From Taishania sp964580465 (lineage in GTDB: Bacteria > Bacteroidota > Bacteroidia > Flavobacteriales_D > Crocinitomicaceae), in NCBI GenBank assembly GCA_964580465.1, contig CAZOKJ010000002.1, positions 1 through 64,000 on the forward strand: a DNA stretch of 64,000 bases. The letters run 5' to 3'. A model generated the notes under the pieces. That model had not been told where the DNA came from and searched no databases. It was given only the letters and a program-made list of their open reading frames with translations. The position numbers were made by a program, and so were the translations under genes. Below are positions 43,877-52,076 of this stretch, one piece after another; within the stretch, counting starts at the first letter, position 1, and each line of letters starts with the position of its first letter.

Positions 43877-43907
43877 CAGATGGTTAGGTTTTAGCTATGA
43901 GTAAGTA

Positions 43908-44375
43908 TTATTCAAATTCAATAATAACTTGTCCTTTTTCTACAACTTGCTCAGGTTTTGCCAAAATAGCTTTAACAATACCTGTTCCTTCAGCTTTTAA
44001 TACGTTTTCCATTTTCATGGCTTCGAGTGAAAGAATTTCGTCACCCACATTGATTTCTTGACCAACTTGTACAGCAATGTTAACAATGCGACCTGGCATT
44101 GGAGCTTGTAGTTCTTTTAATTTACGAACTTTTGGAACATCCATTCCTAACGATGAAATAAGCTCATCCAATGGACCTTTTTTACTAACGGTAAACACAC
44201 GATGATTTACTTTTAACTTCAAGAGATTACTTTCCGTATTTTCTTCCAATATCTCACCAAAAAATGTATTTCCATTGTAAGAAATGGTGAAAAATGTATC
44301 ATCATCCCATTTTACAACAGCGCCTTCACTAGCTAATACTTCTTCTCCGTCAAAATTCCATTTAATGTGTCCCAT
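43908..44375 (-). CDS. Biotin carboxyl carrier domain protein
   Basis: A 155-aa biotin-carrier subunit. The C-terminal 75 residues are a biotinyl domain with the biotinylated lysine in EAMKMEN (about Lys121) and the PMPGRIV turn. The N-terminal 80 residues are a beta-rich part typical of the Bacteroidota carriers used by acyl-CoA carboxylases. Whether it serves acetyl-CoA carboxylase or a propionyl-CoA-type carboxylase cannot be told from sequence alone; accA lies 189 bases upstream on the same strand. A TATCTTTG box sits 17 bases before its ATG. Confidence 0.88.
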   Translation of the reverse strand: MGHIKWNFDGEEVLASEGAVVKWDDDTFFTISYNGNTFFGEILEENTESNLLKLKVNHRVFTVSKKGPLDELISSLGMDVPKVRKLKELQAPMPGRIVNIAVQVGQEINVGDEILSLEAMKMENVLKAEGTGIVKAILAKPEQVVEKGQVIIEFE

Positions 44376-44391
44376 TTGTTATAGTTTTGGT

Positions 44392-44399
44392 CAAAGATA
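44392..44399 (-). promoter_or_regulatory. -7 promoter box of the biotin carrier gene
   Basis: TATCTTTG on the minus strand, 16-17 bases before the ATG at 44375. Confidence 0.55.
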
Positions 44400-44503
44400 A
44401 TTATTTACTTGTTCATACCCAAATCCGATGTAAAAAATAGTGAATAGCGTCACGAAGTCTTGTTTTTCTGTTAAAAAAAGACCGTTATTGATGGGTTGAA
44501 ACA

Positions 44504-44540
44504 AAAACATGGGTGTCTAAAAATTGAACACCCATGTTTT
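44504..44540 (-). terminator. Intrinsic terminator of accA
   Basis: AAAACATGGGTGT (44504-44516) is the exact inverse complement of 44528-44540, with an 11-base loop. On the minus strand it is followed by TTTTTGTTT. It lies 24 bases after the accA stop and separates accA from the biotin carrier gene. Confidence 0.88.
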
Positions 44541-44563
44541 ATACTAATTTATTTTAGAGCGAT

Positions 44564-45517
44564 TTATTCCCAAACACCCATGTGGTTGAATTTATCAATA
44601 CGATTATTGATGCGTTCAGTAGGATTAATAGCTTCTAATTCTTTTAAATTCTTTTTGATGTATTGTTTTACTGTTTCAAAAATCTCTGGTTGATTTCTGT
44701 GAGCTCCACCAACAGGTTCAGGAATCACATCATCCACTAAACCGTTCTTTTTCATGTCCTCAGAAGTTAGTTTCAACGCATCAGCAGCACGCTCTTTGTG
44801 TTCCCAACTTCTCCATAAAATAGAAGAGCAAGATTCAGGTGAAATAACAGAATACCAAGTGTTTTCTAACATGACAACTTTGTCGCCAACGCCAATTCCC
44901 AACGCACCACCAGAAGCACCTTCACCAATGATAATACAAATTACAGGAACTTTCAAACGCATCATTTCATAGATATTGCGAGCAATTGCCTCTCCTTGTC
45001 CACGCTCTTCAGCATCCAAACCTGGGAAAGCACCTGGAGTATCGATAAATGTTACAATTGGCTTGTTAAATTTCTCAGCCAATTTCATCAAACGCAAAGC
45101 CTTGCGATAACCTTCAGGATTTGGCATTCCAAAGTTGCGGTATTGACGCATTTTTGTGTTGATTCCTTTTTGTTGACCAATAAACATAACAGTCTTACCA
45201 TCAACAGTACCGAAACCACCAACCATTGCCTTGTCATCTTTTACACCTCTATCTCCGTGTAATTCTTGGAATGTGCCATTTGTTATAGCATCAATGTATG
45301 CCAAAGTATAAGGCCTGTCTGGGTGTCTTGACATTTGAACACGTTGCCAAGGTGTCATTCCAGAAAAAATTTCTTTCGTTTTTTCAACTAATTTAGTTTC
45401 CAATTCAGATACTTTATCTGTCATGTCAACTCCTGTATTTTTCCCAATCTCTTTTGTGTTAGTAATTAATTCTTCTAACTCTTTAATTGGTTCTTCAAAG
45501 TCTAAATATGTTGCCAT
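44564..45517 (-). CDS. accA: Acetyl-CoA carboxylase carboxyltransferase subunit alpha
   Basis: A 317-aa cytosolic subunit that, with AccD, transfers CO2 from biotin to acetyl-CoA in the first step of fatty-acid synthesis. Hallmarks are RVQMSRHPDRPYTLAYI, FGMPNPEGYRKALRLM, TPGAFPGLDAEERGQGEAIA and IGEGASGGALGIGVGD. Length matches the family. It is a single-gene unit with its own terminator. Confidence 0.96.
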   Translation of the reverse strand: MATYLDFEEPIKELEELITNTKEIGKNTGVDMTDKVSELETKLVEKTKEIFSGMTPWQRVQMSRHPDRPYTLAYIDAITNGTFQELHGDRGVKDDKAMVGGFGTVDGKTVMFIGQQKGINTKMRQYRNFGMPNPEGYRKALRLMKLAEKFNKPIVTFIDTPGAFPGLDAEERGQGEAIARNIYEMMRLKVPVICIIIGEGASGGALGIGVGDKVVMLENTWYSVISPESCSSILWRSWEHKERAADALKLTSEDMKKNGLVDDVIPEPVGGAHRNQPEIFETVKQYIKKNLKELEAINPTERINNRIDKFNHMGVWE

Positions 45518-45880
45518 GTTCTTTGTGTTTCAAACTACTAAATTACAAAAAAAATGTGTTTGTCAAGGTGAAAAATTAGATAAAATACGATGTTAAGGAC
45601 TTATAGTATTGTGTATCAGTTTGTTGTAAATAAACATTTTTTAAACAAATCTAACCGTTTAGAAGTTTTTTTCGTTTTCATGTTTTGAAATGACATTCAA
45701 GTAGTCATACTAAATGATTCATCCATTCTTTATTTTTACGACTGTTTTGACTAATCCATTTACATTCATCTTTGTTTCATAAGTGGCTATATTTAACCGT
45801 AGAGGTTAACATCTTAACCATTTGCGCTTATTATCATTTGATAAATGAGCGGGCATTAAACGAATTGTTCTGAGTGTAGG
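45518..45880. other. Intergenic region with hairpins between the 57-aa gene and accA
   Basis: About 360 bases without a gene. TTAACC (45793-45798), GGTTAA (45804-45809) and TTAACC (45814-45819) can form two alternative hairpins. TTATCATTTGATAA at 45831-45844 is a perfect palindrome with flanks that lengthen the stem (CGCTTAT/AATGAGCG). These lie just downstream of the 57-aa gene on the minus strand and may act as its terminator. No exact -7 box for accA was found. Confidence 0.4.
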
Positions 45881-46054
45881 TTATTTTTTTCTGAACCACC
45901 TATTCACTCCAATAAAATGATTTATTACAAATATTAATGCAGTTGCCCCAATTTCTGGAATAATTGCATCTTTAATCTTGTCTTCAAATACAAAATAAGA
46001 AATCAATAGCAAGGTAATAAATCCAAATAGATAATATGCGATAAGTTTAATCAT
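45881..46054 (-). CDS. Small two-TM membrane protein (57 aa)
   Basis: A 57-residue protein beginning MIKLIAYYLFGFITLLLISY with a first helix to about residue 23. A charged turn (EDKIKDA) follows, then a second hydrophobic segment (IGATALIFVINHFIG) and a basic end (RWFRKK). The ATG starts two bases after the stop of the decayed gene upstream, so the two were co-transcribed. This gene is intact while its neighbour is broken. It could be a partner or immunity-like membrane protein; that is speculation. It is not a recognised family. Confidence 0.62.
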   Translation of the reverse strand: MIKLIAYYLFGFITLLLISYFVFEDKIKDAIIPEIGATALIFVINHFIGVNRWFRKK

Positions 46055-46056
46055 CT

Positions 46057-46750
46057 TTAAAACATTGAATAAATACTAGAACCCACAGCCCATCCAGCAA
46101 CTGAAACTCCAAAGGCAGACCATGTAACAGGGCCACCAAAAACTGCACCTGCACCCCAAGCACCTGCACTGCTACTGCACCTTTACCATCGGCTTTAGCT
46201 ACATTACCCCAATACCCAAGAGGTCTGTCGTATTCAGGTGTTGATACATTTGTATTGTCTAACCATTTTTGAAATTTTGTCGTCCAATATTGTGTTAATG
46301 CTCTAGAAACACTTGTTTGAGAAAGTATAATCACTTCTTCTTTATCTGTTAAATTTGAAATCGCAGATAATTCGATTTTATCTAAACGTTTATAAAAAGT
46401 TTCGGTATCGTTATTTTCTTTAAACCTTTCATAGGTTAAATTAATACTGTCCATATACATATAGACTTTGCTTGAAAATGATAAATTTTGATTGAACACA
46501 TCAACATATTCATTTGCACTTGACGACTTAAATAAATCGTTTATATAACTTGAAAATGAACTGTTTATTTGATCGTAAGTCTTTAATTCAAGAAATGAAA
46601 TACAACCTTTTTTGCTATTAATTTACTGTTGTTTAAAGAAGAAAAATTAGAGTCGTTTGTAATAAGATAATTATAAACATATACCAGTCCTACATTATGA
46701 ATCTCTCCTATCTCTGAAGATAAACATTTCGTGATTTTAGGTGTTTGGAT
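46057..46750 (-). pseudogene. Decayed gene with glycine-rich hydrophobic C-terminus
   Basis: Three collinear pieces in different frames read as one protein. The first (46614 to about 46750) includes SSEIGEIHNVGLVYVYNYL and ends LIAKK. A missing base in the T6 run at 46608-46613 shifts to the second piece (GCISFLELKTYDQINSSF to AKADGKGAVA). A second missing base near 46169 shifts to the third, GAGAWGAGAVFGGPVTW to AVGSSIYSMF, ending at 46057. No start codon or signal peptide remains; the 5' end runs into a repeat fragment. The IGEIHN-x-GL segment and Gly-rich tail recall a Bacteroidota accessory family of unknown function, sometimes bacteriocin-like. Assembly error could mimic one indel but not the lost 5' end. 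Confidence 0.65.
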
Positions 46751-46751
46751 A

Positions 46752-46818
46752 CACCACGAAGTACTTGTCCTCGAACATCGGAAGCACTGAAAGTAATTTT
46801 ACAATCGAACTTAGGTTA
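46752..46818. repeat. Fragment of the repeat family seen at 1-320
   Basis: Minus strand reads AACCTAAGTTCGATT then TAAAATTACTTTCAG, matching AACCTGAGTTCGATT and TAAAATTGCATTCAG at 288-316. About 50 bases further, TACTTCGTGGTG matches 28-39 and its inverse at 180-191. In both places the AACCT end lies at the stop codon of a minus-strand gene. This copy is shorter and has lost the central hairpins. Confidence 0.55.
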
Positions 46819-49509
46819 ATAATACTCCAAGAAGAATGATTCGTATTGGTCTAATTCTCCCGTTTCAAACAAGATTTTCAAGTTTGCTGGTGAAATAATG
46901 ACAATTTTCGCGGCATGGAGATTCAACAAATGTTTCTTCGTTGCTTTATATTTGCTCACGTATTCACGAGCATCTTTTTCTTTGGCGAACTCGGACACCA
47001 TGATAACATTTTGGTTTCCTTTAAACAAATTAGAGCTTACTTTCTGTTTGCTTTGAGGGAAAAACTCTCTTGTAAAGTCGTTTACTCTTAATTTTGATAC
47101 ATCAACATTGTCTTTGTCTTCCAAGAAAATCAAAACTACCTGAGGAGCTTTTTCATTGTAAGAATAAATCGTTTTATTACCAAACACAACAGGCTCGTTT
47201 TTAGAATAACCATTTTTAATGATATCAATCATCGCCTGAGCTCGCTTAGCTTCTTCAGTTGAAGGGTACTCTTCCAGTATCTGGTTTAAAATTGGTAATA
47301 ATTCTTGCTTATCATCCGTTGTTTGACCTTTAGCCATTGCCAGTAGTAACATGTATTTTGATCGATGTTGATTTTCTGGTTCTTGCTCTAAGACACGTTC
47401 AGCTTTAGCAATAACAGGATAATAAACTTTTCTATTGTACAAGTTGAAAACAGAAACATATTCTTGTTCAGCTAATTTTTCACGTTCTTTACGCTTAATA
47501 AAAAAGTCAGGGTCACGCATGTAGCTGGCGTAATCTGATTTTGGGTAATTTTCTAGAATGTAATTGCGTTGAGTCGCTGCTTGCCCATCATCAGAGTTTT
47601 GGTACATTTTGTACAATTGATATGCAGACATTGGGTTGTACTCTGATTCAAACTTTTTATCCAAAACAGCGTGAAATTGTTGCTTTGCAATATCCATTTC
47701 TTTCAACAATTCTTTGTATAAAATACCAGCATCATAAAGAGCTTTTACCAATCGTTCGTTTGAACGGGTAAACTCTTCATCTGAAACAGGAAGGTTTTTC
47801 TTTAAAGCATCTATACGAGCTCTTGGGTCATTTGTATCATTTGTTTGGTTATTCACTGTGCCGCCAGCTACTAGAGAACTGTCAGCACCAATTCCTGGTG
47901 TTGTTTGAGTTAAAACTTTATCACTTCTTCTCCAATGGTCTTCATTGTTGCGTTGACCCCAAATTTTCACGAATTCAACTGCTCCATCTTGTACTTGTTT
48001 ACCATTAGACCAATAACCACCACCCTTATTTCCCATGTCTTGAGAGAAGGCATTATTATTCTTAGCAAGTTCGCGCAGTTTTTCTGCTTCACGTTGTGCT
48101 TTCGCCTTTGCTTCTTCGTCTTGTTTTTTTAATACATCTTTTAAATAAGCTTCTTGTTCCTCTGGTTGCATACGTGCAATACGTTGAATGCTGTCTTCAT
48201 AATGAGCAGTTTCAACAGCTTCTACTAAGTCAGACAAACGCTCTGCTTTGTAACGAATATCTTTGATGTTTGGGAAGTCGTCGCTAACAACAGTTACGCA
48301 AGAGTCATAGTATTTTTGAGCTTTGATGTAATCACGCTTAGCATAACGTAAGTCACCCATTTTTTGGTAAGCCATACCTTTTTGACGCACATTTCTTGAC
48401 GAGTAGAACGCTGACAGAGTCAAATCTTTCATTGCTTGATCATCATTCCCTTCGTTGATGTCCATTATGGCTAATGCGTAATAAATTTGATCTTTAAATT
48501 CTGCATTTTTGGCATCACGCAACATTTTATTTAATTCCTTTTTCGCCTTAGGTCCATTTTCCAATGTGGTTGCTTTTAGTTGCGCACTAAAGCTCATTTG
48601 ATAAGGAATTTTGTATTTACGAGCAGCTCTAAACTTTGTTGCAGCAGTTGTTCCGTTGCCTTCGTGTTCGTAAAGCTGTCCTAAAATGTAGTTGACACGA
48701 CCTTTGTCCGCTGATTTTTTAGCTTCTTTTAAGGCTGATTCCAAGAATTCAATTGTTTTAGGGTAATTTTTTTGTGCAAGTGCTAAATCTGCTTTTGTGC
48801 GTTGAACATCAAATTTGATTTTTTTTGGAAACTTTGCTGGTTCTTCTGTTTTACTAGATTGCCCACCGCTGTTTAGTTTAGAGGCTTTTGACTTTTTTTC
48901 TTTTGTTTGTTTTTGTTTGTATTCAGAATCTGCCTTTTCGTTTTCCAAAGCTTGATCCAATCGATCTAACCCTAACTTAGCGTCTGTTAAGTTGCCTATG
49001 CGAATATTTGTTTTGGCCACCCACAGTTCACCAATGTAATTAGAAGGATCATTGGAAAAATACTTATTTACAAATTTGAAACTCTTCATCGCAGTTTCAT
49101 AATCTCTTCTGTAATAATAAGCTTTTCCTAATGTCAGCCAATTTTCATCAATGTAATTATTGTGTTCAGCATTCTTTTTAGAAGGCTTGTCATTACCAGG
49201 CATACTGTGGTCTGTAATCACTGTTTTTACTTTAGAAATTGCTGTGTCAATAGGTGTCAGCAATGCTTCCACTTCTTGTTCGTTTGGAACAGCTTCTATT
49301 GGAAGAATTGCATAGTAATTTTCTTCCACATTCTCTCTGTACGTAGCCAAGGAAGTCATTAACAATTCGTTAGCATTGAAATGACCATTGAATCGGGCTG
49401 TTGTATAATGATACGCGCGATTGACAGCTGTGTTTTTTTCTGTTGAACACGCCATAACAAGCGCTACAAAAGTAGCAGCAACAACCCCAAATTTTATTCC
49501 TTTATTCAT
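46816..49509 (-). CDS. sprE: Type IX secretion system lipoprotein SprE/PorW (TPR protein)
   Basis: An 897-aa lipoprotein (lipobox LVMAC, Cys21). The mature N-terminus AVNRAYHYTTARFNGHFNANELLM and IDENWLTLGKAYYYRRDYETAMKSFKF match SprE of Flavobacterium and PorW of Porphyromonas. These are periplasmic TPR lipoproteins required for type IX secretion and, where present, gliding. Several TPR-like repeats lie between residues 135 and 430. A Lys/Ala/Glu coiled coil follows (residues about 455-490), then a second TPR region to the C-terminus. Its presence indicates that the organism has a T9SS. Confidence 0.88.
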   Translation of the reverse strand: MNKGIKFGVVAATFVALVMACSTEKNTAVNRAYHYTTARFNGHFNANELLMTSLATYRENVEENYYAILPIEAVPNEQEVEALLTPIDTAISKVKTVITDHSMPGNDKPSKKNAEHNNYIDENWLTLGKAYYYRRDYETAMKSFKFVNKYFSNDPSNYIGELWVAKTNIRIGNLTDAKLGLDRLDQALENEKADSEYKQKQTKEKKSKASKLNSGGQSSKTEEPAKFPKKIKFDVQRTKADLALAQKNYPKTIEFLESALKEAKKSADKGRVNYILGQLYEHEGNGTTAATKFRAARKYKIPYQMSFSAQLKATTLENGPKAKKELNKMLRDAKNAEFKDQIYYALAIMDINEGNDDQAMKDLTLSAFYSSRNVRQKGMAYQKMGDLRYAKRDYIKAQKYYDSCVTVVSDDFPNIKDIRYKAERLSDLVEAVETAHYEDSIQRIARMQPEEQEAYLKDVLKKQDEEAKAKAQREAEKLRELAKNNNAFSQDMGNKGGGYWSNGKQVQDGAVEFVKIWGQRNNEDHWRRSDKVLTQTTPGIGADSSLVAGGTVNNQTNDTNDPRARIDALKKNLPVSDEEFTRSNERLVKALYDAGILYKELLKEMDIAKQQFHAVLDKKFESEYNPMSAYQLYKMYQNSDDGQAATQRNYILENYPKSDYASYMRDPDFFIKRKEREKLAEQEYVSVFNLYNRKVYYPVIAKAERVLEQEPENQHRSKYMLLLAMAKGQTTDDKQELLPILNQILEEYPSTEEAKRAQAMIDIIKNGYSKNEPVVFGNKTIYSYNEKAPQVVLIFLEDKDNVDVSKLRVNDFTREFFPQSKQKVSSNLFKGNQNVIMVSEFAKEKDAREYVSKYKATKKHLLNLHAAKIVIISPANLKILFETGELDQYESFFLEYY

Positions 49510-49579
49510 GTACAGTAACCTGGTTATAGGACAATAATAACACTAAATAACGTGTTTTATTGTGAAGACAATCAAAAAA

Positions 49580-50290
49580 TTATGCGATATTGGTAAAAAC
49601 TTGCTGAATATCGTCGTCATCTTCAATTTTATCCAACATTTTTTCAATATCAACCAATTGCTCCTCAGTAAATTCTACTGGTGAACTTGGAATGCGTTGT
49701 AAAGTTGATTTTTCAACTTCGATATTCATACCTTCTAAAGCTGAACTTAGTGAACCAAAAGCAGTATAATCTCCGTAAATGAACACTTTGTCTTCTACAA
49801 CTTCAATTTCTTCTAATCCTGCGTCAATTAATTCTAACTCTAATTCGTCGGTGTCAATAGCGTCTGTTTTTGTGAATTCAAAAACAGCTTTTCTATTGAA
49901 CATGAATTCGAGTGAACCATTAGGAACAACACCTCCACCAGCTTTGTTAAAGTAAGATTTTACATTGGCTACCGTACGTGTAGGGTTGTCAGTAGCACAT
50001 TCAACGAAAACCAAAACACCATGTGGGCCCTTGCCTTCGTAGTTAACCTCAGTGTATGATTCAGCATCTTTTGATGTCGCTCGTTTGATGGCTGCATCAA
50101 TATTGTCTTTTGGCATGTTTTGTGCCTTCGCATTTCGGATGGCTGTACGTAAAGCAGCGTTCATATCTGGATCTGAACCTCCTTCCTTCGCTGCCATAGT
50201 AATTGCTTTTCCTAATTTAGGGAACAATTTTGACATCTTGTCCCAACGCTTTTCTTTCGCTGCTCTGCGGTATTCAAATGCTCTACCCAT
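49580..50290 (-). CDS. YebC/PmpR family protein
   Basis: A 236-aa cytosolic three-domain protein. MGRAFEYRRAAKEKRWDKMSKLFPKLGKAI is the Bacteroidota form of the usual MAGHSKWxxIKxxK start; GPHGVLVFVECATDNPTRT and GSLEFMF are conserved family blocks. YebC proteins are described both as DNA-binding regulators and as ribosome-associated factors for proline-rich translation; the sequence does not decide. A TATTTTTG box is 50 bases upstream. Confidence 0.93.
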   Translation of the reverse strand: MGRAFEYRRAAKEKRWDKMSKLFPKLGKAITMAAKEGGSDPDMNAALRTAIRNAKAQNMPKDNIDAAIKRATSKDAESYTEVNYEGKGPHGVLVFVECATDNPTRTVANVKSYFNKAGGGVVPNGSLEFMFNRKAVFEFTKTDAIDTDELELELIDAGLEEIEVVEDKVFIYGDYTAFGSLSSALEGMNIEVEKSTLQRIPSSPVEFTEEQLVDIEKMLDKIEDDDDIQQVFTNIA

Positions 50291-50340
50291 TTGTCGTACT
50301 TTTTATATCAATTAACTCGTTATTATTCTCTTTTCTATTG

Positions 50341-50348
50341 CAAAAATA
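50341..50348 (-). promoter_or_regulatory. -7 promoter box of the YebC gene
   Basis: TATTTTTG on the minus strand, 50 bases before the ATG at 50290. Confidence 0.5.
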
Positions 50349-50403
50349 ATCAAAAGTCTGAATTAACGTATTTTTTTGTGGATTTGATGGTGTATTGGCT
50401 TTA

Positions 50404-50464
50404 TTGCTGGGTGACTATATTACTGGGTGACAGGCTGATTATATGACCATTCGACTATATGAAT
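50404..50464. repeat. Degenerate CTGGGTGACTA-type short repeats
   Basis: GCTGGGTGACTATATT is followed by ACTGGGTGACAGGCTG, then GACCATTCGACTATATGA. The TGAC/GACTA words recur in other gaps of this window: 13009-13062, and inverted near 63733-63755. Confidence 0.4.
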
Positions 50465-50555
50465 GTAAGATTTGCTAATGAATGGATTGTTTTAGTTTGT
50501 TGAAACTTGTCTTAATATCAACTCATCAATTAACAAAAAAACTTTTGTTTCTCGA

Positions 50556-51560
50556 TTAAAAAACCTTTATCCACAAATCGCCATTTTTTGTAGTTAGCTG
50601 TTGAAGTATGCCTTTTTCTTTAAAATTCAATAATTCTTTTTCTGCATCAGACCAATTTTTTTCCATTAGTTCTGCATATTCTCTAGTTGTCAAGGTTGGG
50701 AATTTACCAAAAAGAAACGAAGGGTTTTTAGGGTAATCAACTTTTTGGATGGTTGGCATCAATTTTTGAATGGTCTGTTCAAATTGTTCGTATGGTCTGA
50801 ACCCGTAAACAACTTCTGACTTGTTGCTTCCATTATAAAACAGCAGGGTTGGGAAACCTCTAACTCCCAATTGTCGCGCTAAAACAAGGTCTTCTTGGAA
50901 TGCTGTTTTGGCAGTTGTTTGAAAGTCGTGTTGAAGTTGAACGGTGTCTAATAGGGCTAATTCAGCAACTTGTTTGATTATATCCCATTTTGTAATGTTT
51001 TTCTTTTTCAAAAACAATTCTTCACGCATCAAGCGTAGAAAGATAATTGCTTTTTCATCGTCTTGTAATTGCGCCGCTTTAAAGTAAATAGAAGGAGGGA
51101 AGGAAGAATCTAATGGGTCTTCTAGCCAAACATCTCCGTCAATTGGCATTTTATAGTAGGCACTTACTTCATCCCAGTGATGAGCTACGTCAGAGGGGTT
51201 GCTGATTCCTCCACTATTGTAGCTCCAATCAGGCAATAATCCCCCCATTCGATAGTCGATTGTGATAGCATGCCCATACTCCAATTTAAGTTTTCTCAAT
51301 TGAGGTTCAATCCCCCAACAGGAAGAACAAATAGGATCAGTGTAATAAATAATTTTGATTGATTTTATTGCTTGCTCCATCGTAGGAAGTGGAGTAGCAG
51401 AAGTGTTGTTCTCGGGTAATTCGCATGTGCCTTCAATAGGGTCGCAAATTAAAGGATTGGTTGTTTTTTCGGTTTTGTTCATTTTTCGTTGTTTTTGTGC
51501 AAAGGTGCCGTTCATAAAAGAGCAGCCGATTAGTGCAATTGTTATTAATTTTATCCACAT
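50556..51560 (-). CDS. Exported DsbA-family thiol-disulfide protein (SpxH-like)
   Basis: A 334-aa protein. The chosen start is the ATG at 51560, which gives a signal peptide (MWIKLITIALIGCSFMNGTFAQ); the longer frame to 51686 runs into the divergent gene. The thioredoxin fold has Cys78-Ser-Ser-Cys81 (DPICSSCWG) and cis-Pro region GVRGFPTLLF, with the long helical insert of DsbA/SpxH-like proteins. A C-terminal winged-helix-like tail follows. It is likely a periplasmic oxidoreductase. It is divergent from an HxlR regulator that may control it. Confidence 0.8.
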   Translation of the reverse strand: MWIKLITIALIGCSFMNGTFAQKQRKMNKTEKTTNPLICDPIEGTCELPENNTSATPLPTMEQAIKSIKIIYYTDPICSSCWGIEPQLRKLKLEYGHAITIDYRMGGLLPDWSYNSGGISNPSDVAHHWDEVSAYYKMPIDGDVWLEDPLDSSFPPSIYFKAAQLQDDEKAIIFLRLMREELFLKKKNITKWDIIKQVAELALLDTVQLQHDFQTTAKTAFQEDLVLARQLGVRGFPTLLFYNGSNKSEVVYGFRPYEQFEQTIQKLMPTIQKVDYPKNPSFLFGKFPTLTTREYAELMEKNWSDAEKELLNFKEKGILQQLTTKNGDLWIKVF

Positions 51561-51568
51561 AATTTTTG

Positions 51569-51576
51569 TATGTTTG
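51569..51576 (+). promoter_or_regulatory. Possible -7 box of the HxlR gene
   Basis: TATGTTTG matches TAnnTTTG, 47 bases before the HxlR ATG, in the gap shared with the divergent DsbA-family gene. Confidence 0.4.
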
Positions 51577-51623
51577 TGCAAATATCGGAATGTATTATTG
51601 AATAAACAATAAGTCAAAAGAAT

Positions 51624-51947
51624 ATGACTACCCTTTCTAACAAAGAACATGATGAAACTTGTCCTATTCAAGGACTCATGAAACAACTTTCAGGCAAATG
51701 GAAAATGGAACTCTTTTTGTTGGCTACTGAAAAGCCTTTGCGCTTTAATCAATTGTTACGTATCTTGGAGGGGTCTAATAAACAATCGCTCTCTACAGCC
51801 TTGCGAGAATTAGAAGAAAATCAGTTGCTAGAACGCATTGTTGTGAATGAAAAACCACTTCATGTAGAGTATCATTTGACTGAAAAAGGGCACTTACTCA
51901 TTCCTGTTTTTAGAGAATTAGAAAAAATTATGAAAACTGTCGACTAA
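51624..51947 (+). CDS. HxlR-family winged-helix regulator
   Basis: A 107-aa DNA-binding protein. The family pattern is complete: Cys13 in ETCPIQ, then LSGKWKMELFLLA, RFNQLLRILEGSNKQSLSTALRELEENQLLERIV and VEYHLTEKGHLLIPV. HxlR proteins often sense aldehydes or thiol oxidation through that N-terminal cysteine. It is divergent from a DsbA-family gene, which fits redox control. Confidence 0.93.
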   Translation: MTTLSNKEHDETCPIQGLMKQLSGKWKMELFLLATEKPLRFNQLLRILEGSNKQSLSTALRELEENQLLERIVVNEKPLHVEYHLTEKGHLLIPVFRELEKIMKTVD

Positions 51948-52076
51948 GTGTGCGACAAAATTTCCGATTTTAAACTATGGCATAAAAGTTGAATAAGAGT
52001 ATTTGACACTAATTTGTGGGTTTTGATGTAAAAAAACATCATAATCTGCCATTTTGTCTATTTACAACAATAGAAT

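Noticed and set aside
46047..46499. 150-aa frame read as a complete gene
   Set aside because: It starts at an internal GTG, the frame is open further upstream, and its last 48 residues are out of frame relative to the Gly-rich tail that continues the protein.
52025..52040. GATGT/ACATC hairpin before lon as a heat-shock element
   Set aside because: Only five base pairs and no resemblance to known heat-shock operators.
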